Of a DNA stretch of 64,000 nt, positions 22,581 through 33,937 are shown piece after piece. Every line of letters begins with the position of its first letter. Positions within the stretch are counted from its first letter, which is position 1. A program made the translations under genes and the position numbers. Origin of the DNA: Caenorhabditis remanei (lineage: Eukaryota > Nematoda > Chromadorea > Rhabditida > Rhabditidae); contig NC_071331.1 of the NCBI RefSeq assembly GCF_010183535.1, forward strand, positions 20,832,001 through 20,896,000, in the 5' to 3' direction. Under the pieces are notes generated by a model that was given only the letters and a program-made list of their open reading frames with translations, had not been told where the DNA came from and did not search any database.

Positions 22581-22686
22581 CAGAGTTGAACGGAAGTGAT
22601 TTTTTCAAAAACGGAAGTCGGAATTCGGAAGTGAAAAACCTTATCCGGAACTCGGAAATCGGAAGTCGGAATTTCATGCAACTCTG
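22581..22686. repeat. CTTCCG-type MITE, short copy (106 bp)
   Basis: The ends are CAGAGTTGAACGGAAGTG and TTCATGCAACTCTG, with internal CGGAAGTCGGAA repeats. The flanks (ATACAGAC and ATACATAA) are an imperfect 8-bp duplication. It lies in the spacer of the inverted receptor duplication and matches the element at 37542-38031. Confidence 0.6.
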
Positions 22687-22869
22687 ATACATAACTACTT
22701 GTTGGTCAGATGACGTGAACGTGCATAAAACTGAAAAAGACGATTACAGAAAAATAGGTGCAGTAATATAATGTACCGGAAATTGGAACAAGTTTTTTTT
22801 TAATGAAATGAGATTGTTTGTACATATACATCCATTCCGTTCTTTATTTTCCATTTCTTGGTCTAAAAA

Positions 22870-25190
22870 ATGTCTCTAAAAGTTGTCGTTGAAAAAATTG
22901 AAAAAGTATGCGGTGTAATCTCCCTCTTTACTATTTCCATCCTACTATACCTCATTATTTTCAAGTCCCCTCAACGACTGGGCGTCTATAAATATCTTAT
23001 GATCTATCTATCTATATTTGAACTGATTTACGCTTCTTTAAATTTTTGGGCCCCCTCGCAAATTTATACAAAAGATTCCGGGTTTCTAGTGGCAATGGAT
23101 CAGAGCTTAATGGTTTTTCCAGTTGGAATGTGTATCTTATTGTATTTCACTATGTTTGGAACATCGTTGGCTAACTTTGGAGTGCATTTTATTTATAGGT
23201 TTTTGGCGGTTAATGGGCGAGGAGCATTTTTCAATTTTTGATAGAATTTTCTGAAATTCTTGAACTTTTAGAAACAAGGAATGGATATGTTTCAACGCGA
23301 CTCGAGTATTCATTTGGATCACATGCCCACTTATCCTTGGTATTGTTTATACAATATCTACTTGTATGTTTTTTGGAATGAATGAGGCCACCGAGCAGTT
23401 TATGAGGTAAAATTTTAATTCTAAAAATTTGTACATAGATTGAAAAAATTTCAGGGTAAAAGTGCTTCAAAACAATTCAATAGACAACTTGAGTTTTATC
23501 GGTTTTTACATTTATCCGGTAGATCAAAACGGCAAAGAGTATGTGAACTGGCATAGTATATTTGGCTTAACAGCAGTTTCAACGTTGATTGTGAGTTTTT
23601 GGGTTTTTGAATTCGCCGCGCGGTCAGCATACTACAGTAATGACCATTTTCATCAAGTAAATTTTGCATGGATCGTACAGCCCAACAGTCGAGCTTTATT
23701 TTTGTAGTTGACAACTTTTTTGTACGGACACTCCCTAGAGAGTTATGATCATTTTAATTGGAAAGTTTAAATATTGCAATATTTTGCACTGAAATGGGAC
23801 GATTTTGGACTTACCCACGAAGAAAACTTGCATCATTTAATGCAATTAAATTCAATTTACGAATGCAATTAAATGCATTTTTTGCATTTCTGTGCCATAA
23901 AAATGCATTATTTTGCGTTCATGAATAGACAAGTTTTCTTCGTGGGTAGGTCCATTTGAGAGTGAAATTACTTTGTCGATACGTAACTTCTTAGGAGGGT
24001 GTTACAGTATCACTGTTTGTCCCACTGAAGAAAATGTTGTATGGAATATACAGATCAAAGGAAGAGCTTCATTTTTGTAGTTGACAACTTTTTTGTACGG
24101 ACACTCCCTGGAGAGTTACAGTAATTCAAAGGGGACAGCTCAAAAATCGCACTGATTTGCACTGAAATTGGTCGATATGTAACTCTGTAGGGAGTGTTCA
24201 TTAAAAAAAGTTGTCAACTACAAAAATTTAGATCTACTCTTAATCTGTATGACTCATGAAAATTTTCCTTGGTGGGTCAAGCTGGAATACTGTAACCCCC
24301 TCTGAAAGTTGGTCATTTTCCACTAAAAACAGCTAAAATTTATAAACTATACACGTTTCCAGACAATCTCCATTTCCATGATGCTCTACTTTGGCACCCG
24401 TTGCTACACGAAACTCCACAGCTTTACTGAACTTTCTACTGTATCCCATCACTACCGATCGATACAAAACGAATTATTTTTTGCGTTGGTGATCCAAGCA
24501 GCTATTCCATTATGTCTCATGCATCTGCCCAGTACAATTATTGCAATCACTTGTTTCATGAATTCAGCTCCAGAATCCCTTGGACCAGTCACTGCGATTT
24601 TTATTTCATTTTATCCGGTTCTTGACCCTTTACCCAATATTTTTATAATTAAGCCTTATCGGAATGCGTTTTTAAGTGAGTTTGTATTATTGAAAACATA
24701 AAGTTTCATACTTGCAACGGGCCGGGCCGGGCCGATTTGAGAATTTTCACCGGCCCGGCCCGGCCCGGCCCGGCCCGGCCCGGCCCGGTCGGGGTCACAG
24801 TACAAAAATTTGAAAATTTGAATTTTTTTGAAATTTTTTTGATTTTTTCGCAAAAAAGTCGAATTTTCGACTATGTTTTTACATATCAATAAAACTCAAG
24901 TGTACATAGGATTTTTGACTATTTTCGATGAAAATTTCAAAAAATTTCGAAAAATTTTGTGAAAAAATTGTGCTCATTTTTTGACTCCGGGCCGACCGGG
25001 CCGGGCCGACCGGGCCGGGCCGACGGGCCGAGCCGGGCCGGGCCGGGCCGATATTTTGCAAGTCTGTAAAGTTTGAAAAATTTCAGATCTCATGTTCTGC
25101 TGGAAGCCGAGACTGTCAGAAACCTCTCTCCAAGCTGTCAATAGTTTTAATGCAGTGGCGATAAATATTGTTGGTGTCATGGAAATGTGA
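22870..25190 (+). CDS. Seven-transmembrane chemoreceptor, Str-type
   Basis: A nematode odorant/chemosensory GPCR expected in the ciliary membrane of sensory neurons. The exons are 22870-23198 (or 23216), 23272-23406, 23455-23590, 24363-24675 and 25087-25190, giving 338 or 344 residues, the normal Str length. Visible helices are VISLFTISILLYLIIF, YLMIYLSIFELIYASLNFW, VGMCILLYF, VFIWITCPLILGIVYTIS and PLCLMHLPSTIIAITCF, plus a final LDPLPNIFIIKPYR typical of helix 7. Two donors are possible in intron 1: a GT at 23199 (AG|gttttt), and a GC at 23217 which keeps FLAVNG, closer to the family. Intron 3 holds MITEs and intron 4 a GGGCC foldback. No lesion is seen. Confidence 0.85.
23640..24345. repeat. 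Two adjacent TA-family MITE copies with a nested element
   Basis: Both copies carry TTGTAGTTGACAACTTTTTT and GTACGGACACTCCC. They fill most of intron 3 of the Str receptor. The first copy is interrupted by the 145-bp nested element at 23808-23952. Confidence 0.75.
23808..23952. repeat. Nested 145-bp inverted-repeat element
   Basis: The ends are GACTTACCCACGAAGAAAAC and its near-exact complement GTTTTCTTCGTGGGTAGGTC. The interior has TTTAATGCAATTAAAT repeats. It sits inside the MITE core and so is younger than that MITE. Confidence 0.7.
24707..25066. mobile_element. GGGCC-type foldback transposon, copy 4 (360 bp)
   Basis: The ends are CATACTTGCAACGGGCC and TTTTGCAAGTCTG, with long GGCCCGGCCC runs in both arms and an AT-rich centre. 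The exact 8-bp duplication TAAAGTTT lies at 24699-24706 and 25067-25074. It lies in intron 4 of the intact Str receptor. Confidence 0.88.
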
Positions 25191-25924
25191 TTTTTTGAGT
25201 AATTTAAGGGTAACTTTTTTCGTTTCAGAGTGTGAAATAAGGAACAAATTGGATACTTAGAATGGTATCACTACTACTTCATAAGAAGAAAAACAATGTT
25301 CCAATTTCCGGTACATTACCCTTATTTTGTGAAAGCTGTCTACATTCAGGTCGGTCCGAAGATGGTTTGGTTTAATTCAAAAAAAATTTTCCAGATTTTC
25401 TAACCTGCTGCTGACCCGATGAATACTGTACATAAACAATCTGTAATTCATTGAAATTCAACATTATTTACTGGAAAACTCTCTGTAATAATAAAAATGC
25501 AATAAAAATTGGGGAAATGTAATAAAAGTTCGTGATATTATAATTGGCTGATTAGTGATAAGAGAGAAATGACGAAAGTTGATAGGAGAAAGTGCAAAGT
25601 TTTATGAAACTTCAAGAATCGGTATCGTGAAGTTCACATGTTGAACTGGTCTGTTTAAAAAAATGTATGACATAAAGAAAAATAAAGAAAAAAAAGTAAT
25701 AATAACGGTGAAAATGAAAAAAGTTTAGCTGTTTTTAGCTTAAAAATCGTCAAAACCCGCCTAAAACCACTTAAAATTCATAATTTCCAAATTGCTCGTC
25801 AAATCTTGCACATTGTCCGCAACCCCGGCCACGTCATATCCCACCATTCCTCTCGCTCCCCGAGGTATCACTCCCGCAGCTCTCCCGCTTTCTTATACGC
25901 CCTCCCCGTCGTCTCTCCGGCGTG

Positions 25925-25996
25925 TCCTCGGTAGTATAGTGGTGAGTATCCGCGTCTGTCACATGCGAGACCCGGGTTCAATTCCCGGCCGGGGAG
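25925..25996 (+). tRNA. tRNA-Asp (GTC), intergenic
   Basis: A complete 72-nt gene identical to the consensus of this window's copies, with an unusually long T-run terminator just downstream. The cassette flank begins near 25618 with GGTATCGTGAAGTTCACATG, which also precedes the split copy (about 16535), marking a longer duplicated unit. Confidence 0.95.
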
Positions 25997-26275
25997 AAAT
26001 CTTTTTTTTTTTTTTTGATATCGCTGGAAATTGAGTTTTTTTGCATTTTCAACCATTTTTCAAAGTTTTTATTTCATTTTAGAGCAAATTTTAATCAGTT
26101 ACTCACCGATAACTCGTCATCTGCAGAAAAACCATGACTTCTTGACGTGTACATTCGAGCCTACACCCTAACTATTTCATGACAATGATATGGTGAAAAA
26201 GGAGGCAAATAATATAAATAGGGAAGCACTCGCCGTTATCAGTGAAATAATCAAACGACTGATTTCCACACAAAT

Positions 26276-28568
26276 ATGATGAAAAATTTGCAATTTTTGG
26301 TGCTTTTTGGCTTATTGGCAGGTACCCAGTGCTTACTGTCTTGTGAACAATGTCTCAGTTCTGGAAATCAGTAAGTTGACTACAGTACTCACTCGGGAAT
26401 ACAGTAACCCATTTGTTTCAGCTACTGTGCCGACACAAAACTCTGTAATACCCCAGTATGTGTCAACACGATTACGGTAGCCCTGAATTGTCCTCGCAAG
26501 TCGAATGTCACGTATGATGACAACGAGGCAAGGACCAAGTGGTTACCACTATTTGGTGCGGGAGCGACGAATGAGAAGATGGCACAAAAGTGTTTTGAGT
26601 GGGTTTTAAAAATATTTTTTTAAATGAAAAATTCAATTTTTCAGCAACAACTGGCCAACTATGAAGCTGTCCGAACGGATTCTTGTCGATTGCAGTGATC
26701 CGAGCCCGGTTCTTCCAAGTAAGTGAATTTATAACAATAATTTGCATCTGTCACCCGAAAAAATAGAAAATTTCGTTTGAAAAAACTCCAAAACCCGTTT
26801 TTTCCGTCTCAAACAACGCTAAAAAGCCCAAAAACCACTTAAAATTCAAACTTTTCAACTTGCTCGGCAAATTCTGCACATTGTCCGCAACCACCGCCAC
26901 GTCATTTCCCACCATTCCTCCCACTGCCCGAGGTATCACTCCCGCCGCTCCCCCACTTTCTTATACGCCCTCCCAGTCGTCTCTCCAGCGTGTCCTCGGT
27001 AGTATAGTGGTGAGTATCCGCGTCTGTCACATGCGAGACCCGGGTTCAATTCCCGGCCGGGGAGAAATCGTTTTGTATTTTTTTGATATTCATAGAATTC
27101 ATATCTAAAGTGATTTTTTCAAATTTTTTCAAAATTTCAGCCACCCAATGTGCCATGATCACCGCCGTCGACACCACCCAGAGAATTCTTGTCATGTCAT
27201 TCCGTGCAACTTATGGAAATACCCAGTTGGGAGAGGAAGTGCTGAACTATTTCGTTGGGAAGAAGCAATTTTTCGATGTCGGAATGATTTTCGAATTCTT
27301 TTATGATGCTTACGTGGCACTTTGGAGAGGAGGGCTGGAACAGGAGATTAGGAATTTGAAGTACAAGTATCCGGATTATGAAGTTTGGGTGAGTAGGCTA
27401 AGGATTTTCAAAATTTTTTGAAAAAATTGAATTCCAGGTCACCGGTCATTCTCTGGGAGCCGCTTTAGCCTCTGTCGGAGCTTCTTGGGTTGTCAAATCG
27501 GGAATTTTCACGCCAGACAAGGTGAAAGTCTTCACCGCTGGCCAGCCACGTACCGGAGACTATAATTATGCAATGTGGCATCAAAATACGGTAGGCGCGG
27601 TGCGGTTGCGTCGCGGTTGACTATTTTTATATTATTTCAGTTTGCCTACTCATTCCGTGTCGTCCATCACCACGATATTGTTCCCCACGTACCATTCCAA
27701 TACGAGGTGGTAGATCACGATAAGATGTATCATCATAGGACGGAAGTTTGGTAAGAATTGTGGGAAATGAGGAGATTTAGGCTGATTTTGTATGAGAAAA
27801 AATGAAAAAAGTACCAATTTTTGTTATCAAAAAATACAAAAAACCCAAAATTAGCCGGTTTGTCAAAAATTAAAACTTGCACGTCAGATCCGATCAGAGT
27901 TGAGCGGAAATCTGCTTTCTGCCTTTTGCCTTCCGCCATTTCAAAAACCGCTCAACTCCGAAACCGATTCATTCCTCCGGGAAAAATGACAAAATTTTTG
28001 GGAAATTCCATAAAAATACAACTTTTTAGAGAAAAAAAACACAAAACCCGTCTTTTCCGCTTCAAAAACGTTTAAAACACCCTGAAATCACTTAAAATTC
28101 AAAATTTCCAACTTGCTCGTCAAATCCGATACATTGTCCGCAACCACCACCACGTCATTTCCCAACATTCCTCCCACTCCTCGAGGCATCATTACCGCAG
28201 CTCCCCCGCTTTCTTATACCCCCTCCCAGTGGTCTCTAAGACGTGTCCTCGGTAGTATAGTGGTGAGTATCCGCGTCTGTCACATGCGAGACCCGGGTTC
28301 AATTCCCGGCCGGGGAGAAATCTTTTTTTGCTTTTTTGATTTTCCAAAAAAACGGTTTCCTCGTGTGATTTTTACTATTTTTCCCCAAGATTTCTCTTTT
28401 TACAGGTACAACAATGACATGTCGGTCGGGTCCACCTACCAAATCTGTCCAGAAGCCGATGGATTATATTGTGTGAACCAGCAAGTCGATTTGAGCTGGA
28501 ACGACCATACCCACTATTTTAACACTGATTTGAATGTATATGGAGACCAAGGGTGTCCCAAGAAATGA
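26276..28568 (+). CDS. Secreted class-3 lipase, paralogue E (339 aa)
   Basis: A triacylglycerol-lipase-like alpha/beta hydrolase. The exons are 26276-26370, 26422-26598, 26645-26718, 27141-27388, 27438-27590, 27641-27750 and 28406-28568. After a signal peptide (LVLFGLLAGTQCL) comes a cysteine-rich N-terminal part (CEQCLSSGN, CADTKLCNTPVC). The nucleophile motif is VTGHSLGAALAS; the expected acid is in HHHDIVPHVPF and the histidine in MYHHRTEVWY. It is probably secreted, acting in gut or extracellular lipid digestion (inferred). Introns 3 and 6 each carry a tRNA-Asp. Paralogue F follows 218 bp downstream. Confidence 0.92.
26993..27064 (+). tRNA. tRNA-Asp (GTC) in lipase E intron 3
   Basis: A complete 72-nt gene on the same strand as the lipase, with its 5' cassette (from about 26745). 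The homologous intron of lipase F (30056-30298) has no tRNA, so this copy was inserted or lost after the lipase duplication. Confidence 0.95.
27895..27960. repeat. CTTCCG-type MITE, minimal 66-bp copy
   Basis: The ends are CAGAGTTGAGCGGA and ACCGCTCAACTCCG around TGCCTTCCGCC. It lies in intron 6 of lipase E, just 5' of the tRNA cassette. The flanks GATCCGAT and AAACCGAT are partly similar. Confidence 0.6.
28246..28317 (+). tRNA. tRNA-Asp (GTC) in lipase E intron 6
   Basis: A complete 72-nt gene in the last intron, same strand. Its position corresponds to the copy at 31186-31257 in lipase F, so this tRNA pre-dates the lipase duplication or was co-converted. Confidence 0.95.
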
Positions 28569-28785
28569 ATTTTAAAAAATATATATTTAATAAATAAATC
28601 GTTTGCATCCTATTCGTTCATGATCATTTTTCGGTTTTATGCCCCCAACTGATAAGACCAGTGTCATTTTCCACGTGTTTCTTATCAGTAACCTTGAAAA
28701 AATTTTGTTGGAGCACATGCATTCATTCTTTACCTCAATCTTGCTTCCAGCAATTTTCCGATTAATGTGTATTTTCTAGGTAATT

Positions 28786-31511
28786 ATGCTGAAATCCTTG
28801 GTTATTTTGAGTGTTGGCGTGTTGGCAGTGTGCCAAGCCCTCCAATCGTGTGAAGATTGTTTGAAAAGTGGAAATCAGTGAGTTAACTTTAGAAATAAGT
28901 GGAAAAATCGAAGATTTTCAGTTTCTGCGCCGACACGAAACTTTGCAATAGTCCAGTGTGTTTGAACTCGATTACGGTAGGTTTATTTCAATTTTTTATT
29001 GAAAATTTGAACATTTTTGTAGTTGACAATTTTTCCTGAAAATTGCAGTCTAAATCAGCTTAAAATGTCAAAAATTGCGTAGAAAGTGGTAAAAACTGGA
29101 TGAAAATCACAAAAATTGGTAAAAAATGAATTCTGGGACAGCCGATGCACCATGTTTAGCACCAGATGCACCATTTGGGATCTCTGGCTTAAAAACGTTA
29201 AAAATTAATGAAATTCGTCTAAAAATAAGTTGAAAATACAAAAAAATACGTAGAAATTGGTTAAAAACACCAACGATCCCCTTATGCTCCCTTGCCTAAT
29301 TAAAACGTTCATATCTCCTTGCAAACTACTTTTCAGCACATGTTCCAAGAGACAAAAATACTCAATATAAAATTCTGCGTCGAATGATAGTAAAATCGAA
29401 TATTTTTGAAAAAATTAACTTTTTTTTGAAATTTTTTTTTTGAAAAATTTTTTTTTCAAACTAAAAAAAATGTTATTTAAAATTTATTTTTCCTTATTTT
29501 CAGCACATCATCAACTGTCCACGCGCCCCCAATGCCACTTATGATGACAACGAGGCACGTACCAAATGGTTGCCCCTTTTTGGAGCAAGTGCCACAGGAC
29601 CCGTACAAGCACAAAAGTGTTTTGAGTGAGTACAAAAATTTTGAACAAAAATTTTTTCCAGAAAATTCTAGCCACCACACTAGAGACCATAACCTACAGT
29701 TTAGTTTCCCTTTGTAACCTTTTTCTTATCATTAAGAAAATTAGTCGACCAAAAAAATTGAATTGTCGTCAGCAAAAATTGCTGAAATATTTGCAGATAA
29801 GTACGAAAATAAATAAAACATCCTGTTTGTCAGCGGCGCGGTCGCCTAGCGGTCGGAGAACAATTTAGACAAGTAGACAAGTGTGTAACCAAGGGACCAA
29901 CCAACTTTCGAGTTCCTAGGGGAAAAAAACTCGACCACGCGTCGCGGTTGCGTCGCGGCTTCAGTAAAATTAATTTTTCAGCAACAACTGGCCAACGATG
30001 AAACTCTCCAAACACATCCTTGTCAATTGCAGTGATCCGAGCCCAATTCTTCCATGTGAGCAAAAAAAAAATTTTCGAAAAAATTGTTTGAAATTTTTTT
30101 GAAATTTCTTAATTGCAAAATTTCAAGCAGCACATTTTTAGTCTACACAAAAATTTTCATCGAGTTTGGCCCATATGGCGCCAAGTTAGAAAACCGCGAC
30201 GCGACCGCGCCGCGCGGTCGGTCGAAACTTGGAAACGCTATATCTCGGCGGCCTTTAGCTCTAGCGCTCGGAAATTTTGACAGTATACCAAACTACAGTA
30301 ACCACATGCGCCATGCTTACCGCCGTTGACACCACCCAAAAAGTGTTGGTCATGTCGTTCCGTGCGACGAACACCGGCACTCAGTTGGAGGAGATTCTCA
30401 ACTATTTTGTGGCGAAGAAACCGTTTTTCGACAGTGGATACGTTTTCGAGTTCTTCTACGATGCGTATGTGGCACTTTGGAAAGGGGGACTGGAACAGGA
30501 GATGAGAAATTTAAAGTACAAGTATCCGGATTATGAAGTTTGGGTGAGTGGGCGGGGCATTGAAATTTTTCAAAAAATTGAATTGAAAAAAAAAAATTGA
30601 AAAAATGAATTCCAGGTCACCGGTCACTCCCTGGGAGCCGCGTTAGCGTCTGTAGGAGCTTCTTGGGTGGTCAAAGCTGGTCTTTTCAAGCCAGACAACA
30701 TCAAACTCCTTACTGCTGGACAACCACGTACCGGAGACTACGCTTACTCGTTGTGGCATCAGAATACGGTAGGCGCGGCGGTGTCGAAGTCATTAATTTT
30801 TTGAACTATTTCAGTTCGCCTACTCATTCCGTGTCGTTCACGCTCACGATATTGTGCCCCATGTGCCCTTCCAATACGAGTTGGTTGATCACGACAAGAT
30901 GTATCATCATAGAACTGAGATTTGGTGGGTAATTAATGTGGAAAATGACGTAGAATTGCGAAAATTTGAGAAAAAATCACAAAAATCCGCTTTTTCGCTT
31001 CAAAAAACATTAAAAATGGCCTAAAATCAGTTAAAATTCATAATTCCCAACTTGCTCGTCAAATCTTGCACATTGTCCGCAACCACCGCCACGTCATATT
31101 CCACCATTCCTCTCCCTCCCCGAGGTATCACTCCCGCTGCTCCCCCCACTTTCTTATACGCCCTCCCCGTCGTCTCTCCGACGTGTCCTCGGTAGTATAG
31201 TGGTGAGTATCCGCGTCTGTCACATGCGAGACCCGGGTTCAATTCCCGGCCGGGGAGAAATCTTTTTTTTTTTTTTGATTTTGTTGGAAAACCCTTTTCT
31301 GGGCTGATTTTCACTATTTCGGTATAATTTTTGCCATTTTTCTAGGTACAACAATGACATGTCGGTCGGCTCCACCTACCATGTCTGTCAAGAGGCCGAT
31401 GGCTTCTATTGCTCCAGCCAGAACGCCGATTTGAGCTGGAACGACCACACCCACTATTTCAACACCGATTTGGATGGTTACGGTAACCAAGGGTGCCCGA
31501 AGAAGCAATAA
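28786..31511 (+). CDS. Secreted class-3 lipase, paralogue F (338 aa)
   Basis: The exons are 28786-28877, 28922-28976, 29504-29625, 29982-30055, 30299-30543, 30616-30768, 30815-30924 and 31346-31511. The signal peptide (LVILSVGVLAVCQAL) and the catalytic VTGHSLGAALAS, HAHDIVPHVPF and MYHHRTEIWY are intact. It has one intron more than E: after ATTACG a donor gtaggt starts a 527-bp intron where E reads through the related ACGGTAGCC as coding. The intron at 29626-29981 holds a tRNA-derived fragment, and the last intron holds a tRNA-Asp. Confidence 0.92.
29830..29920 (+). pseudogene. tRNA-derived fragment in a lipase F intron
   Basis: It has an A-box-like GGTCGCCTAGCGGTCGGAG and a B-box-like CTTTCGAGTTCC about 50 bases later, but no consistent clover-leaf. 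It is followed by CGCGTCGCGGTTGCGTCGCGG, a GC-rich motif seen several times in this window's introns (14536, 27600, 30193). Confidence 0.45.
31186..31257 (+). tRNA. tRNA-Asp (GTC) in the last intron of lipase F
   Basis: A complete 72-nt gene with its conserved 5' cassette (from about 31000), same strand as the lipase and a T-run terminator after it. Confidence 0.95.
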
Positions 31512-31683
31512 TTTCAGCTTTCGAGAAATAAATGTTTTTTTTTTCATTTTTTCAGAAAATTTATTAAGTTTTTGAATATCAACATCAATTAAATGCATGT
31601 CGTAGGTAACTTATTATTATAATTACAGTTATTATTAGGTTACTGTACTGGGGTACTGTATTGCGGTACTGTAGGCGGTCTGC

Positions 31684-32681
31684 TTACTGCTTCAAAATCT
31701 CATTTCCTTGAGGTTGCTGATGACGTACAAGTATACCATTTTCGTTTTGAAGTCCTTCATCACCACGTCCGAATGTTGCGTCAATGATCTGAAAATACAA
31801 AAAATTAATATCTGGGGTGACGTAGGCGCGTTTTTGAATTTTTTTGAATTTCCGAAAATTGTAAAAATGAGCATTAAACGGTCAAATTTCATGATTTTTG
31901 CAATGAAAAACGCGTCAAAAGTGAGCCAGACACCCCAAAAATCTTACATCATCCTCAATACCATCCTTGAAGAAGAAGCTCTTCAACGCGAACGGATTCT
32001 GTGGGAAACTGTTGTGAATCACTACAGTAACCTGATGATAATCCGGACATTGTTGCTCAGTAGTGTCCAGACAACAGTAGTAGTCCACTTGGTTATGATA
32101 GCAGCATACGGTGTCGGCGTTTGGCTGAAAAAAAGAAATTTGGAAAAAAATCTGGAAAAAGTAGAGAAATTTTTGCCCCAAGATGGGAGGGGAGGCGAGA
32201 AAAGGGGGGGAGACCGCGCACATTCATGACGGCCCTCAGAGGGAGAAGTCGAGCGTGAGCAGCGTGGCGCAGTGGAAGCGTGCTGGGCCCATAACCCAGA
32301 GGTCGGTGGATCGAAACCACTCGCTGCTAGAAAGTTTTTTGCTTTTTTTGGTTTTTGGTTTCTGAGGTTCCCAGGTGGGTTTTGATAATTTTTGATAATT
32401 TTTAACAATTTTTTTTCAAAAATTTTCCTAAACTCACCTTATCGGGTAGTGCATTAATACACAACGAGTTCTGATGTGGTAGACACTTTCTTGGTTGTCC
32501 ATCAGGCCTCAATAGTGGTCTGGAACCTGCTGGGCACGCAGGAACCGTGATAGGACTGGTGTCTTTGAGTTGGGTTGGGATGGCGGAGGAAATTGCTGGA
32601 AAAAGAGAAAACAAAACCAAAAATTGTTGAAAAAACATACAACTTACCGAAAACTGCGGAAAAAATTAGTAATTTTATCAT
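31684..32681 (-). CDS. Secreted cysteine-rich protein (157 aa)
   Basis: The exons on the reverse strand are 32648-32681, 32438-32595, 31948-32124 and 31684-31788; the phases join exactly. A signal peptide (MIKLLIFSAVFAISSA) precedes a cysteine block: PACPAGSRPLL, RKCLPHQNSLC, then ADTVCCYHNQVDYYCCLD. The CPxG...C...C...CC pattern resembles the nematode lustrin-type cysteine-rich repeat, which is common in secreted matrix or cuticle-related proteins; this is a suggestion. The C-terminal 70 residues are not cysteine-rich. Intron 2 contains an initiator tRNA-Met in the opposite orientation. Confidence 0.82.
32258..32329 (+). tRNA. Initiator tRNA-Met (CAT), intronic and antisense
   Basis: 72 nt: acceptor AGCAGCG...CGCTGCT with A discriminator, D-arm GGCGCAGTGGAAGCG, anticodon loop CCCATAA with the GGG/CCC stem typical of initiators, and T-loop GATCGAAAC lacking the usual TTC. 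These are eukaryotic iMet features. It lies on the opposite strand within the cysteine-rich gene's intron. Confidence 0.95.
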
Positions 32682-33093
32682 TTTATTAGCTTTAGGTGAA
32701 AATCAATAAAAAAGAAAAAGAAAAGCTAAAGATTTTTCACTTTTCCTTCGAATCTTCTCCGTCTTCACAAGGCTTATCCCGAATCTCGATCGAAATTGAC
32801 CCCGATTTTTCACTTTCTGCGTCTCTTCCCGCTTTGCGCACTCTCTCCTTATCAAATTTCGCCGCCCTTATAAGATCGGGAGTGCGTACGGCTTCGGGAA
32901 TGAAAAATGGAAAGTTGTAGACATTCGGAGGGTAGAAGAAGGAAGATAATGGATAAGGAGAGGAAAAGAAAAAATGAAGAAAAACTATTAAAATATAGTG
33001 AAAAATCTGATTTTTTGAAGTTCTCAAGGCTAAAAACAAGTGAAAACAAGTAAAAAGTACATTTCCATGAAAATCAAAAAAGAAAAAAGAATT

Positions 33094-33165
33094 CTCCCCG
33101 GCCGGGAATTGAACCCGGGTCTCGCATGTGACAGACGCGGATACTCACCACTATACTACCGAGGA
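33094..33165 (-). tRNA. tRNA-Asp (GTC), reverse strand
   Basis: The only inverted tRNA-Asp copy in the window. The full 72-nt gene and its inverted cassette flank (to about 33340) are present; the flank carries small differences (GATGAATAAACG next to the acceptor stem). Confidence 0.95.
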
Positions 33166-33937
33166 CACGATGAATAAACGACGGGGAGGCCGTATAAGAA
33201 AGCGGGGGAGCGGCGGGATGATACCTCAGGGAGTGGGAGGAATGGTGGGATATGACGTGGCGGTGGTTGCGGACAATGTGCAAGATTTGACGAGCAAAAT
33301 GGAAATTATGAATTTCAAGTGATTTTTATGGGATTTTTAACGTTTTTTGAAGCGGAATAGTGTTTTTTTCTCAAAATTCTCACAAGGTCTGTATTTTTAT
33401 GGAGCTCCCCAATTTTTCGTCGTTTTTCCAAATTAATGTATCGGATTTGACGAGCAAGTTCTATTTTTTTGGAAAACTGGCTTATTCTTGCAGTAAAACA
33501 AAAATAAAGTTTTTTCGAAACATTGTTTTCACAAAAATAAGGCACAATTCTTCCATTTTCTAGTTTTTTCATGATTATTTTTTGCTATGTTTTCACTTTT
33601 TCTTTCTATTTTTGCTTTCTAGACAGTTTTTACTAAATACAATAGATACTACTGGGATGTCCCTCGACTCATTAGGCTGTCTAGATTCTAGAATTTCATT
33701 TTGGTAAAGAAAAAACAATTGATTTAGTTTCAGTTTCTAGAGTTTTCTGTCTTAAATTAGTTATTTTTCAAAAAGTACAGTACTTTCACAGACTGAAAAT
33801 CAAAAGACCTGAATTAGGATTACTGTACCTTTACTCCTTTTACACTCTTCTCCCTCAAGGATGGCTCAAGGAGGAAACGAAAAAGAGGGAGAAACGCGCA
33901 CATTCATGACGGCCCTCCGAAGGAAGAGGCGAGCGTG

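Noticed and set aside
24705..25070. CRISPR-like or CpG-island-like GGGCC runs
   Set aside because: The arms are inverted, with terminal repeats and an 8-bp duplication, so this is a transposon; no spacer-repeat array is present in the window.
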